NCBI GenBank assembly: GCA_964531735.1
Contig: CAZHGD010000070.1
Location: 1-33,694 of the forward strand
Origin: CAZHGD01 sp964531735
Lineage (GTDB): Bacteria > Armatimonadota > UBA10988
DNA length: 33,694 nt
Direction: 5' to 3'
The notes under the pieces are model-generated. The model saw only the letters and a list, made by a program, of their open reading frames with translations, was not told where the DNA came from and ran no database searches. Both the position numbers and the translations under genes were made by a program. Positions 1 through 7,658 of the stretch are shown here, in pieces (the first letter of the stretch is position 1; each line of letters begins with the position of its first letter).

Positions 1-40
1 GACGCCACCCCTATTTCGCGCGCGAAATAGGGGTGGCGTC
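1..40. repeat. Perfect 40-bp palindrome, probable bidirectional terminator
   Basis: Bases 1-20 are the exact reverse complement of bases 21-40 (arm GACGCCACCCCTATTTCGCG). As RNA it folds into a 16-18-bp stem with a tiny CGCG loop on either strand. It lies 29 bp past the stop codon of the minus-strand ankyrin gene, so a factor-independent terminator shared with an unseen gene to the left is the simplest reading. No T-tract is visible on the side inside the window. Because it sits exactly at the window edge, an assembly fold-back or contig-end effect cannot be excluded. Confidence 0.7.
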
Positions 41-69
41 CCGGGTTATTGCGGGGGATCCGAGCTCCG

Positions 70-1089
70 CTACCGCGCGGCGCCACGGGCTCTGAGCAGC
101 TCAACCAGCGCCGTGCGGCGGTACATGGCCGCCACGCGCATGGCCGTGGCACCGCTGGGCAGTCGGACATTGGCGTCGGCGGCGTGCTCCAGCAGGAGCT
201 TGGCACACTCGACGTCGCCGCTATAGCGGGCCAGGACGATCAGCGGCGTGGCGCCATCCTGGTTCTTGGCGTTGACGTCGGCGCCCCGGTCAACCAGCAG
301 CCTCACGGCCTCGATCTGGCCCCGAGTGACGGCGTGATGGAGCGGTGTGCTACCGGTCTTGTCGGCGCCGTTCACCTGGGCGCCCTTGTCGAGCAGCACC
401 TTGGCCACCTCGGCACCACCGTAGCGGGCAGCCTGGTGGAGGGCCGTCAGCTCGCTGTCCGTGCGTGCATCGACTGCGGCGCCGCCCGCGAGCAGCAGTT
501 GCACCACCTCGACGTAGCCGAACCGGGCAGTCAGATGGAGCGGAGTGAATCCCGCCCCCATCCTGGCCATCGGGTCGGCGCCCTTGGCCAGCAGGAGCTG
601 GACCACCTCAGCCGTGCCGGCAAACGCGGCGGCGTGCAGCGGCGTCAGCCCAGTCTGGCCGAACACCTCCTTGAGGTCGGCGCCCTTCTCCAGCAGGCTC
701 TTGGCCTGGTCCACCTGGTTGGTGAAAGCCGCCTTGTGCAGTGGCGGGCACGGCGCACCCCGGGCCACCAGGAGCTGCACCATCTCCCACTGCGTCAGGC
801 TGATCGCCAGGTCGAGCGACGTGAAGCCGCGCTTCGTCGCCACGGCCAAGTTGGCGCCCTTGTCGAGCAGCAGCTTGGCCACCTCGACCTGGCCGGCCTG
901 TGCGGCCAGGTGCAGCGCGGTGGCCCCGAACTCGTTGTCCCTGGAGTTGACGTTGGCACCGCGGCTCAGCAGTTGCCGCACGGTGGCCACGTCTCCGGTG
1001 TAGGCCGCCCGGTGCAGCGGCGGCAGGTCACCAGCCCAGAGGCCGGACACCGCCAGCAGCACCGACAGAACGACAGGCACCAAGCGCAT
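70..1089 (-). CDS. Secreted ankyrin-repeat protein
   Basis: A 339-aa protein made almost wholly of ankyrin repeats. An N-terminal signal peptide (about residues 1-19, hydrophobic core VVLSVLLAVSGLWA) is followed by ten consecutive repeats of about 33 residues with the typical TPLHxAA...G...V..LL..GA pattern. The third (near SLDLAISLTQWEMVQLLV) and the tenth are degenerate. Such repeats form a protein-binding solenoid, so a periplasmic or extracellular interaction role is inferred; no enzymatic domain is seen. The ATG at 1089 was chosen because it is preceded at 8 nt by GGAG and directly begins the signal peptide; the frame stays open upstream without another supported start. It is codirectional with the GNAT gene 76 bp upstream and may be cotranscribed with it. 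A small hairpin (1112-1129, 6-bp stem) lies between them. Confidence 0.9.
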   Translation of the reverse strand: MRLVPVVLSVLLAVSGLWAGDLPPLHRAAYTGDVATVRQLLSRGANVNSRDNEFGATALHLAAQAGQVEVAKLLLDKGANLAVATKRGFTSLDLAISLTQWEMVQLLVARGAPCPPLHKAAFTNQVDQAKSLLEKGADLKEVFGQTGLTPLHAAAFAGTAEVVQLLLAKGADPMARMGAGFTPLHLTARFGYVEVVQLLLAGGAAVDARTDSELTALHQAARYGGAEVAKVLLDKGAQVNGADKTGSTPLHHAVTRGQIEAVRLLVDRGADVNAKNQDGATPLIVLARYSGDVECAKLLLEHAADANVRLPSGATAMRVAAMYRRTALVELLRARGAAR

Positions 1090-1165
1090 CGAGCCGTCTC
1101 CTGCACGACCACGGCGAGTTCGTTCGCCGCCTGGCCACGCCGTCCTGCCGCGGCGGGCCGCGCGC

Positions 1166-2056
1166 TCACCACTCCTTCCGCCAGCACCGCTGCGTGTGCA
1201 CCAGGCGGAAGCCCATCGACTGGTAGAACGGCTTGGTGGTGCCCACATAGGCCACGCCCGCACCCAGCTCGCCGCAGCGGCGGATGCCCTCCAGTACGGC
1301 TGCGCGGCCGAGGCCACGGCGGCGGTAGTCGGGATCGGTGGCCACCGGCTCGACGTAGGCGAAGCGATTGACCGCGTCGAACCACAGGCCGGCGAAGGAG
1401 ACGAACTCACCCGTCGGCGCTGCGACCACGATGGTCAGGTCGAGCCGGTAGTGGGGGCCAGACTGCATCAGGCGGCGCCCGGCCAGATGGTCCTCGGGTG
1501 GCTCGCCCGGGTGGTTGAAGCCGCGGTGCAGCACCCGGTGGACCTGGCGCAGATCGTTGTCGTCGGCCAGGCTCTTCAGGCGGAAGCCCTCGGCCAGCGG
1601 GATCGGCCCGAACGGGTGCGTGATGGCCCGCATCGACATCGGGCGGTCATCTTGCCCGGCCAGGCCGAACCCGGCCGCGGCGGCCAGGCCCTCGAACTCG
1701 GGATCGAAGTCGTTGATGAACACATCGAGCCGCCGGCTGCCGTCAGGCCGCGTCGCCCACAGGTTGTCCTCGGCATGGGCCAGCAGCTCCGGCTTGAGCC
1801 TCTCGTAGCCCGGAGCCAGAGCGAAGAACGCCTCACCCAGCCCCAACTCGTAGGTACACAGAGCGACCAGCCGGCCATCGTCCAGCCACAGGCCGATCCG
1901 GTCGGACGCGCTCTGGTCGAGCCAGGCGTGGGTCCGCGCGTACTCCCACACCGGCTGGAACCAGTTGCCATCGCGGTTGCCCGGCTGGTACAACCGGGTC
2001 AGGAAGTCGGACACCAACGCAAAGTCGGAGTCGGGGTCATAGGGACGGGTGGTCAT
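1166..2056 (-). CDS. Tandem GNAT-family N-acetyltransferase
   Basis: A 296-aa cytoplasmic protein with two GNAT-like folds. The C-terminal half carries the acetyl-CoA pyrophosphate-binding motif A (RRRGLGRA, residues 245-252) after the strand FAYVEPVATDPDY, and the usual closing element FYQSMGFR. The N-terminal half (about 1-140) resembles a degenerate GNAT domain without a clear motif A, as is common in tandem GNAT proteins where only one half binds acetyl-CoA. The substrate cannot be read from sequence. The start at 2056 (MTTRPYDPDSDF) has GAGG 7 nt upstream. It is divergent from the TPR/membrane gene (72-bp gap) and upstream of the ankyrin gene on the same strand. Confidence 0.88.
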   Translation of the reverse strand: MTTRPYDPDSDFALVSDFLTRLYQPGNRDGNWFQPVWEYARTHAWLDQSASDRIGLWLDDGRLVALCTYELGLGEAFFALAPGYERLKPELLAHAEDNLWATRPDGSRRLDVFINDFDPEFEGLAAAAGFGLAGQDDRPMSMRAITHPFGPIPLAEGFRLKSLADDNDLRQVHRVLHRGFNHPGEPPEDHLAGRRLMQSGPHYRLDLTIVVAAPTGEFVSFAGLWFDAVNRFAYVEPVATDPDYRRRGLGRAAVLEGIRRCGELGAGVAYVGTTKPFYQSMGFRLVHTQRCWRKEW

Positions 2057-2080
2057 GTCGTCGCCTCGAGCTCGCGACGC

Positions 2081-2086
2081 ATTGTA
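2081..2086 (-). promoter_or_regulatory. Candidate -10 element for the GNAT gene
   Basis: On the minus strand this reads TACAAT, five of six matches to the sigma-70 -10 consensus, in an otherwise GC-rich 72-bp divergent intergenic region. Transcription would start about 18 nt before the GNAT ATG, leaving room for its GAGG ribosome site. No good -35 hexamer lies at the usual distance, so an activator may be needed or the call may be chance. Confidence 0.35.
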
Positions 2087-2128
2087 GCCGTTGGTGGGCG
2101 GCGGTGGGGCGTGGCGGTGGAGACCGTT

Positions 2129-3556
2129 ATGGACTTCGAAGAACGCATGCGCGAGGCGACGGCGGCGCTGGCCGGCAATCGCCTGGGGGAGGCGGTGGCC
2201 TTGCTGTCGGCGTGCTGCGATGACCGGCCCAACGAGGTGGAGCCGGCCTTGCGGCTGGGCCAGGCCCACGCCCGCATGAAACACTGGGACGAGGCCGAGC
2301 ATTGGCTGCGAGAGGCCCGCCTGCTCGATCCGGAACGGGCCGAGACCCACTACCTGCTGGGCGGCGTGTACGAGTGTACCCGGCAGCTCGACCTGGCCGA
2401 GACGGAGTTGGCGCGCGCCGTGGAGCTACAGCCGGACTCGCGGGCGGCCCACCGCGCCTTGGAGCGCGTGCAGTCGCAGCGGGTGACGGTGGGCCAGCCG
2501 CACGCACCGGCCGGCGAGGCCGACGGCGGCGAGGAGCTCTGGGACCTGGAGGACGAGGCCACCACGCCGACGCGCGTCGCCGAGCACCCCCCTGGCGACC
2601 TGGCCGAGTTGGCCGGGGCCGACGATGACGAACCGGTCAGCACCGCGCCGGCCACGCCTTGGGAACGCGGCGGGCCGTTGCCGGTCGTCACGCAGTCGAC
2701 GGCCGAGGAGATCACCGCGCGCATCGAGCGCGACCGCGATGTCTGGCTGCGTCTGCGCCACTGCTCGGTCGCCTCGGCGCTGGAACTGATCCTGCTGCCG
2801 TTCTGCCTGCTCAACCTGCCGCTGGGCATGGTCATGTTCCTGTTCGGCGGGTCGGTGAGCGGCAGCCTCGGGCGCGGCCTGCTGGTCGGCCTGGTGCAGT
2901 GGATCGTGGTGCCGATCGCGGTCGCCATCGGCGTCGCCATCGCCGTGTCGGTCCACAACCTGGCGGCGCAATGGTGTGGCGGCATCCGCATCATGACGAA
3001 CATCGACGGTTCGTGGTACGCGTTCCGTCGCATCAACGGCGTCACCTTCGCCATGCACATGACGGCGGTGAACGTGGTGGTCATGTTCGTCAACATCGTC
3101 TTCTCGGCGCTGGTCAGCGGCTCACTGGCCAACAGCCTGCGCGCCGCGGCGCCGTTCGCCGAAAGCGCGCCGGTGCTCGGCGTGCTGTTGTTGCCGCTGC
3201 TCTACTTCGCCTACAGCCTGCTGCTGGCGGGCATCTACAACCTGGTCGCCAACTTCACCGGCGGGGTGCTGTTCGAGGTCGCGCTGATCCCGGCCGGCGT
3301 CCAGGTGCGGCGATTCGAGCTGGCGGCGACCGCGCTCACCGGCGCCTTGGTCAGCGGCCTGTTCTGGCTACCCTACCTCATCCTCTGGCTGGGCCTGGCG
3401 CTCATCCGGCTCGGCTCGCTGGGCCTGACGCTGCACATCTTCGCCTGGCTCTGTCTGTTGACCTGGTTGGCCAACGCCATCTGGGTGGGCTGCTACAATC
3501 TGGTGGCCAACTGGAACTGCGGCTCCGGCCTGCTGCTGACCTTCGACGAGCACTAG
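2129..3556 (+). CDS. TPR protein with C-terminal multi-membrane domain containing three NLxAxxxGG repeats
   Basis: A 475-aa protein. Residues about 1-115 form about three tetratricopeptide repeats (NEVEPALRLGQAHARMKHWDEAE, then THYLLGGVYECTRQLDLAETE). Residues 116-200 are an acidic, proline-rich linker. Residues about 210-475 are strongly hydrophobic with about six to eight membrane segments. The membrane part contains three copies of a short motif at the end of a helix pair: HNLAAQWCGGI (276-286), YNLVANFTGGV (370-380) and YNLVANWNCGSG (456-467). This resembles the signature of the DUF3566 membrane domain, so I read it as three related units spaced about 90 residues apart; that relationship is inference. 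The ATG at 2129 follows GGAG at 6 nt spacing; a GTG six codons upstream is possible. TPRs suggest a cytoplasmic scaffold attached to the membrane. Function unknown. Confidence 0.8.
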   Translation: MDFEERMREATAALAGNRLGEAVALLSACCDDRPNEVEPALRLGQAHARMKHWDEAEHWLREARLLDPERAETHYLLGGVYECTRQLDLAETELARAVELQPDSRAAHRALERVQSQRVTVGQPHAPAGEADGGEELWDLEDEATTPTRVAEHPPGDLAELAGADDDEPVSTAPATPWERGGPLPVVTQSTAEEITARIERDRDVWLRLRHCSVASALELILLPFCLLNLPLGMVMFLFGGSVSGSLGRGLLVGLVQWIVVPIAVAIGVAIAVSVHNLAAQWCGGIRIMTNIDGSWYAFRRINGVTFAMHMTAVNVVVMFVNIVFSALVSGSLANSLRAAAPFAESAPVLGVLLLPLLYFAYSLLLAGIYNLVANFTGGVLFEVALIPAGVQVRRFELAATALTGALVSGLFWLPYLILWLGLALIRLGSLGLTLHIFAWLCLLTWLANAIWVGCYNLVANWNCGSGLLLTFDEH

Positions 3557-3586
3557 CCCAGGTGGTGCGGTTAAGGTGCGGTAACG

Positions 3587-3651
3587 CCTCTGCCGCAGGA
3601 CAATGGAACCGCGTCGAGTACCCGACGTCGAGGTTCACCAGACGGCAGAGG
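3587..3651 (+). promoter_or_regulatory. Nested hairpin in the leader of the DUF547 gene, overlapping its ribosome site
   Basis: CCTCTGCCG (3587-3595) pairs exactly with CGGCAGAGG (3643-3651). Inside it GAACC (3606-3610) pairs with GGTTC (3632-3636), and CGTCG (3612-3616) pairs with CGACG (3623-3627) around a six-base loop. The outer 3' arm contains part of the GAGGAG Shine-Dalgarno sequence (3648-3653) used by the gene starting at 3660. The fold could therefore mask translation, or simply terminate the upstream transcript. No riboswitch class is recognised. Confidence 0.4.
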
Positions 3652-3659
3652 AGCAGACC

Positions 3660-4382
3660 ATGTGCAGACGGCTGATCATCCTGGTGCTGGCGCTGGCACC
3701 GGTGCTCCCGGTGGCGGCCGAGGTCGACCATGGCGTCTTCAGCCGGGTCCTCGCCCGCCACGTTGCCGATGGCCGCGTGGCCTACGGCCGCCTGCGCGGC
3801 GACACCGACTTCAGCGCCTATCTCCAGGCGCTGCAGAACGCCACGCCCGCCGACCTCGACACCGACGCGCGACGCAAGGCGTTCTACCTGAACGCCTTCA
3901 ATGCCTGCGTGCTGAAGGGCGTGATCGACCACTGGCCGGTGACGCAGGTGGTCAAGGTGCCGGGCTTCCTCGACCGCCTCAAGTACCGCCTGGCCGGTCG
4001 TGAACTGACGCTCGACCAGATCGAGAACGAGATCCTGCGGCCGATGGGCGACCCGCGCGTCCACGCCGCACTGGTGAACGGCGCGCGGAGTGCGCCGCGG
4101 CTGCGCGAGGAGGCCTACCTGTCGGCCCGGCTGGACGCGCAACTGGACGACCAGGCGCGGCGCTGGGTCAACGACGCCCAGCGCAACCGGCTGGACCGGG
4201 CCGGGCGGAAGCTGGCGCTGTCGAAGGTCTTCGACTGGTACCGCACCGACTTCGAGCGCGTCGGCGGCGCCGCCGGCTTTGTCAAGCAGTACGTCACTGC
4301 CGATGCCGACCGCGCCTGGCTCGGGACCGGCGACTACCAGATCGAGTACCTGCGCTTCAACTGGGAGATCAACGCTCAGTGA
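3660..4382 (+). CDS. Secreted DUF547 domain protein
   Basis: A 240-aa protein with a signal peptide (residues 1-20, ending PVAA) and a full-length DUF547 domain. Family hallmarks are visible: FYLNAFNAC (75-83), the segment IENEILRPMGDPRVHAALV (121-139) followed by a GARSAPRLR stretch, and VFDWYRTDF near the C-terminus. DUF547 has no established biochemical activity, though a conserved Cys and aromatic residues have led to comparisons with papain-like folds. ATG 3660 was chosen for the GAGGAG 6 nt upstream and the immediate signal peptide. The stop codon overlaps the GTG start of the next gene (GTGA, 4379-4382), so the two are translationally coupled and probably both act in the envelope. Confidence 0.9.
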   Translation: MCRRLIILVLALAPVLPVAAEVDHGVFSRVLARHVADGRVAYGRLRGDTDFSAYLQALQNATPADLDTDARRKAFYLNAFNACVLKGVIDHWPVTQVVKVPGFLDRLKYRLAGRELTLDQIENEILRPMGDPRVHAALVNGARSAPRLREEAYLSARLDAQLDDQARRWVNDAQRNRLDRAGRKLALSKVFDWYRTDFERVGGAAGFVKQYVTADADRAWLGTGDYQIEYLRFNWEINAQ

Positions 4383-5674
4383 GGCACCTGCTCGGCTTGG
4401 TCCTGCTCGGCGGCCTGGTGCCCGTGCTGGCCGCGGCGCCGGTGCGCGAGATCGACGTCCGCGTGCCGATGGGTCCGCGGGGCGGCGAAGCGGTGGCGGT
4501 GCGGATCGCGGTGCCGGCTCAAGCCCGCTATGGCCACGAGGCCCCGATCGTCATCCACGTCCCTGGCGGCTGGGGACCAGGGCGACTCGACGACCTGCAG
4601 GCCCCGCTGGCGGCCCTCGGGTTCATCGAGCTGCGGTTCCGATTCGTCGGTGCCGACACGCGTGGCCCCTTGGCGACGGCCTCGCTGGCCCGCGTGATCG
4701 CGTTCGCCGGCGGCGACGCGGTGACCACCGATCGGCAGACCTTGGCCGGACTGGCGCAGCCGCTGGTGCCGCTGTCGCGGCAGGTGGGTCTGCTGGGCTG
4801 GAGCAACGGCGGCAACAGCGCGGTGCTGGCGCTGGCCGAGCACGACGACGACACGCGCGGCGTGGCCTGGGTGGCCACTTGGGAGAGCCCGGTGGGCGAC
4901 GGTGCGCCGACGGCGTTGCTGGGCGACCGGCGCAGCGGCCCGAACCGGGCCTATGACGCGACCACCGGGCGCCTGGACCTGTCGACGCTGGCCTGGGAGG
5001 CCCGCCTGCCGGTGCGGCTGTTCGGCGGGCAGGACGGGCCCGCCGGCGGGCTCTACCTCGACCTCGACCGCAACGGCCGGGCCTCCGCCGCCGACGTCGT
5101 GCCCAGCGCGTTGGCCGCGCCTGCCGAGGCCGACCGTGTGCGGTTCGCCTACCCCATGGTGTTGCTGGCCGAGGCCGAGCGCCGCCGCCTGCTGCCGGCA
5201 CCGTGGCCCGACCATCTGTTGCCGTCCGACGAGGCGACCGAGTTCTGGCGCCGGCGCAACGCCGCCGGCCGGTTCCTCGAAGCCGTGGTCAACCGGCCCG
5301 AGTTGCTGACCATGGTCCTGGGCAGCACCGAGGACCACGTCCAGGCCGCCGCGGATCACCCGCACGTGTTCGCCACCTATGACGGTTGGCGCCAGGCCAA
5401 GGCCCAGTGGGTCCGGCTGAACCCGGACCGGCACTACCTGGCCACGGTCACCGGCGCTCGCCCGGCCGACGTGGTGGCGACGCCCGCCGGCGAGGCGCTC
5501 GACCGCTCGCAGTTGGTCGAGCATCTGGTGCCGCTGAGGTCGTGCTTCCCGGCGCAGCTTGGCGCGGCGGCTGCCGCGGAACTGGCCGACCGCGTCCACG
5601 CGAGCAACTGGGCCGCCGAACTGACGGGCTTGCTGGCGCCCACCCCGGCCGTCCCGGCGTTCCGGCCGCGCTGA
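4379..5674 (+). CDS. Secreted alpha/beta hydrolase with an EF-hand-like calcium loop
   Basis: A 431-aa protein with a signal peptide (about residues 1-20) and an alpha/beta-hydrolase fold. The oxyanion-region strand (IVIHVPGGWGPGRL, 57-70) and the nucleophile elbow GWSNGG (140-145, catalytic Ser142) are clear; the acid and His lie in the C-terminal half but I cannot assign them safely. Residues 228-239 form a textbook EF-hand/dockerin-type loop (DLDRNGRASAAD: Asp, Asp, Asn-Gly, Ser, Asp at positions 1, 3, 5-6, 9 and 12), suggesting bound calcium. The GTG start at 4379 overlaps the TGA of the DUF547 gene by four bases. The substrate is unknown; an ester or peptide is plausible. The insertion between core strands makes it longer than a minimal hydrolase (about 270 aa). 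Confidence 0.82.
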   Translation: MRHLLGLVLLGGLVPVLAAAPVREIDVRVPMGPRGGEAVAVRIAVPAQARYGHEAPIVIHVPGGWGPGRLDDLQAPLAALGFIELRFRFVGADTRGPLATASLARVIAFAGGDAVTTDRQTLAGLAQPLVPLSRQVGLLGWSNGGNSAVLALAEHDDDTRGVAWVATWESPVGDGAPTALLGDRRSGPNRAYDATTGRLDLSTLAWEARLPVRLFGGQDGPAGGLYLDLDRNGRASAADVVPSALAAPAEADRVRFAYPMVLLAEAERRRLLPAPWPDHLLPSDEATEFWRRRNAAGRFLEAVVNRPELLTMVLGSTEDHVQAAADHPHVFATYDGWRQAKAQWVRLNPDRHYLATVTGARPADVVATPAGEALDRSQLVEHLVPLRSCFPAQLGAAAAAELADRVHASNWAAELTGLLAPTPAVPAFRPR

Positions 5675-5741
5675 CGAGTTGCCGCGCGGCACCGGTTTGT
5701 GGTACCGTCCCGCCGGGCCGCCTGAGGCCGTGGAGTCTGCC

Positions 5742-7565
5742 GTGCAAGCCGTCCACCTCTTGCTGCTGGGTGCGGTTGGTCTGGCCGCCGGAGCCGAACC
5801 GCCCGCCGGCCTCCGACGCTCCGAGGTCGTGTTCATGGGCGCCAAGGAGCCGGGCATCTACCAGGCCTATGGCGCCACCATGGTGAGTTGGGGCGGCCAG
5901 GCGCGCCAGGACACCCCGGAAGCCGTGGCCGACTTCGTCAAGCAGCGGATCGAGCCGGCGCACCAGCTGAAGCTGCGCTACTGCCCGGGGCTGGCGTTCC
6001 GGACGGCCTTCGCCGGCATGATCGAGTTCGACGCCAGGTTCGCGGACTCCATCACGCGCGACCTCGACGGCCGGCCGATCAACGTGCCGTGGCTGTGGGA
6101 CCACAAGCACCAGGAGAAGCGCTCGGGCCAGGTCCATCCCGCGTACTGGTTCTGCACCAACGCACCGGGCTATCAGGCCTACCTGCGCGACCAGACCAAG
6201 CGCGCCGTCGTCGGCCATGCGGACGGCCTGCACATCGACGACTACGGCGGCACCTCCGGGTGTCCCGGTGGCTGTTTCTGCCCGTACTGCCTGGTGGCGT
6301 TCACCGCCTGGCTCAAGCAGAACGCCACGCCGGCCGAGTTGCAGGCCGCCGGCATCGGCAGCCTGGACGGCTTCGACTATGCGCAGTTCCTGAAGAGCCG
6401 CGGCGTCACCGCCGACACGGTGCGGCAGAAGCGCTGGACGCTGCCGCTCAACGGGCTGTACGAGACCTTCCAGGTCCGCGCCAGCCGCGACTTCGTGGCG
6501 TCGATCCGGCGTTACGCCGAGGGCTTGCGCGGTGGGCCGCTGCTGCTGAGCGTCAACTCCAGCGCGTCCAGCGCGGGCAGCCTGGTCATCGCGCCGGTGA
6601 TCGACTACTTCTGCGGCGAAGTGGGCCACCATGCCGACCGCGAGCAGGTGCCGGATGAGCCGGTGTTCGTCTACAAGATGACCGACGCGCTCGGCAAGGG
6701 CTCGGCCTGCACCGCCGACGGCTGGGACTGGGCCTTCGTGATGGCGCAGAAGCGGCCCGGCCTGGTGCGCACCTGGATCGCCCAAGGCTATGCGTTCGGT
6801 CACAGCCTGATGGCGCCGCACTACCAGTGGGCCTACACCAAGGAGAAGGGCACCCACTGGTACCAGAGCCAGCCGAGCGACTACGCGCACCTCTATCGCT
6901 TCGTCCGCGAGCACGCCGATCTGTTCGACGGCTACGACTCCGTCGAGACGGCCGCGGTGCTGTACAGCAACCCGGCCTTCCGGCGCTGGAAGCGCACCGC
7001 GATCGGTGCTTGCGGCCTGCTCACTCGCCTCAACGTGCCGTTCGGCCTGGCCCTGGCCGGCGACCACTGGCTCCCCAACCGGCTCAGCGCCGACACGTTG
7101 CAGCACTACCGCGCCATCGTGGTACCCGAACCGACCTTCCTGGAGGGCGAGCAGCAAGCGGCCCTCGCCGCGGTGGGCGACCGCGTGGTCACCTGGCCCG
7201 AGAAGCCTGACGCCGCAGCGGAGAAGCAAGCCGCCGACCGGTTGCGCGCCCTCTGCGGCGCGCCGCTCGAGGTGAAGGGCGCCGCTGGCGTGGTGGCCGT
7301 GGCGCGCGTGAAGCGCGGCGCGGCTGCGGCCCCGGCCGTCGTGCATCTGCTCAACCGTGGCTACGTTGGCGCCAAGGACGAGGTCAAGGCGCGGACCGGC
7401 TTCACCTTGCAGGTGGCCAACGCGACCTACGGGCGAGCCTTCACCCGCGCCATGCTCCACGCACCGGGCGAGCCGTCGCGCGCGCTGAACGTGAGCCGCG
7501 CCGGTGACAGCACCGTGGTCGCCGTCGATCGTCTGGGCCTCTGGGCCGTGCTCAAGCTGGAGTAG
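5742..7565 (+). CDS. Secreted TIM-barrel glycosidase-like protein with a four-cysteine motif
   Basis: A 607-aa exported protein resembling uncharacterised clan GH-A-like glycosidases. A signal peptide is followed by a barrel-like N-terminal region. DGLHIDDYGG (161-170) looks like a barrel strand ending in catalytic-type acids, and immediately after comes CPGGCFCPYC (174-183), a compact CX3CX1CX2C cluster that could bind metal; shorter versions of it occur in other putative glycosidases. Around residues 410-480 (SVETAAVLYS, then YRAIVVPEPTFL) the pattern resembles the glutamine-amidotransferase-like domain following the barrel in GH42-type enzymes, and a small beta domain ends the protein. GTG 5742 is preferred because TGGAG lies 6 nt upstream and the signal peptide starts there; a GTG at 5730 is the alternative. 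Catalytic residues are not assignable with certainty and the substrate is unknown. Confidence 0.7.
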   Translation: MQAVHLLLLGAVGLAAGAEPPAGLRRSEVVFMGAKEPGIYQAYGATMVSWGGQARQDTPEAVADFVKQRIEPAHQLKLRYCPGLAFRTAFAGMIEFDARFADSITRDLDGRPINVPWLWDHKHQEKRSGQVHPAYWFCTNAPGYQAYLRDQTKRAVVGHADGLHIDDYGGTSGCPGGCFCPYCLVAFTAWLKQNATPAELQAAGIGSLDGFDYAQFLKSRGVTADTVRQKRWTLPLNGLYETFQVRASRDFVASIRRYAEGLRGGPLLLSVNSSASSAGSLVIAPVIDYFCGEVGHHADREQVPDEPVFVYKMTDALGKGSACTADGWDWAFVMAQKRPGLVRTWIAQGYAFGHSLMAPHYQWAYTKEKGTHWYQSQPSDYAHLYRFVREHADLFDGYDSVETAAVLYSNPAFRRWKRTAIGACGLLTRLNVPFGLALAGDHWLPNRLSADTLQHYRAIVVPEPTFLEGEQQAALAAVGDRVVTWPEKPDAAAEKQAADRLRALCGAPLEVKGAAGVVAVARVKRGAAAAPAVVHLLNRGYVGAKDEVKARTGFTLQVANATYGRAFTRAMLHAPGEPSRALNVSRAGDSTVVAVDRLGLWAVLKLE

Positions 7566-7579
7566 CCACACCACGTCGA

Positions 7580-7615
7580 CCGGCCCAGGGCAGATTGGCG
7601 CTTGCCTTGGGCCGG
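7580..7615 (+). terminator. Hairpin terminator after the glycosidase-like gene
   Basis: CCGGCCCAGGGCA (7580-7592) pairs with TGCCTTGGGCCGG (7603-7615): 13 pairs including one G-U, around a 10-nt loop, followed by ATTCGTTGT. It begins 14 bp after the stop codon and ends 43 bp before the UxaA start. It probably separates the secreted hydrolase group from the dehydratase/HAD pair, or attenuates read-through. Confidence 0.6.
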
Positions 7616-7658
7616 ATTCGTTGTAGCGTTGGGGGTCATCATCTGTTGGGAAGTCACC

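Noticed and set aside
5679..5709. Possible promoter (TTGCCG-N18-TACCGT) before the glycosidase-like gene
   Set aside because: The -10 matches three of six and the -35 overlaps a small palindrome (5680-5691); not enough to call.
7602..7629. Possible promoter TTGCCT-N16-TAGCGT before the UxaA gene
   Set aside because: The -35-like hexamer lies within the 3' arm of a strong terminator hairpin (7580-7615) and the -10 matches only three of six positions.
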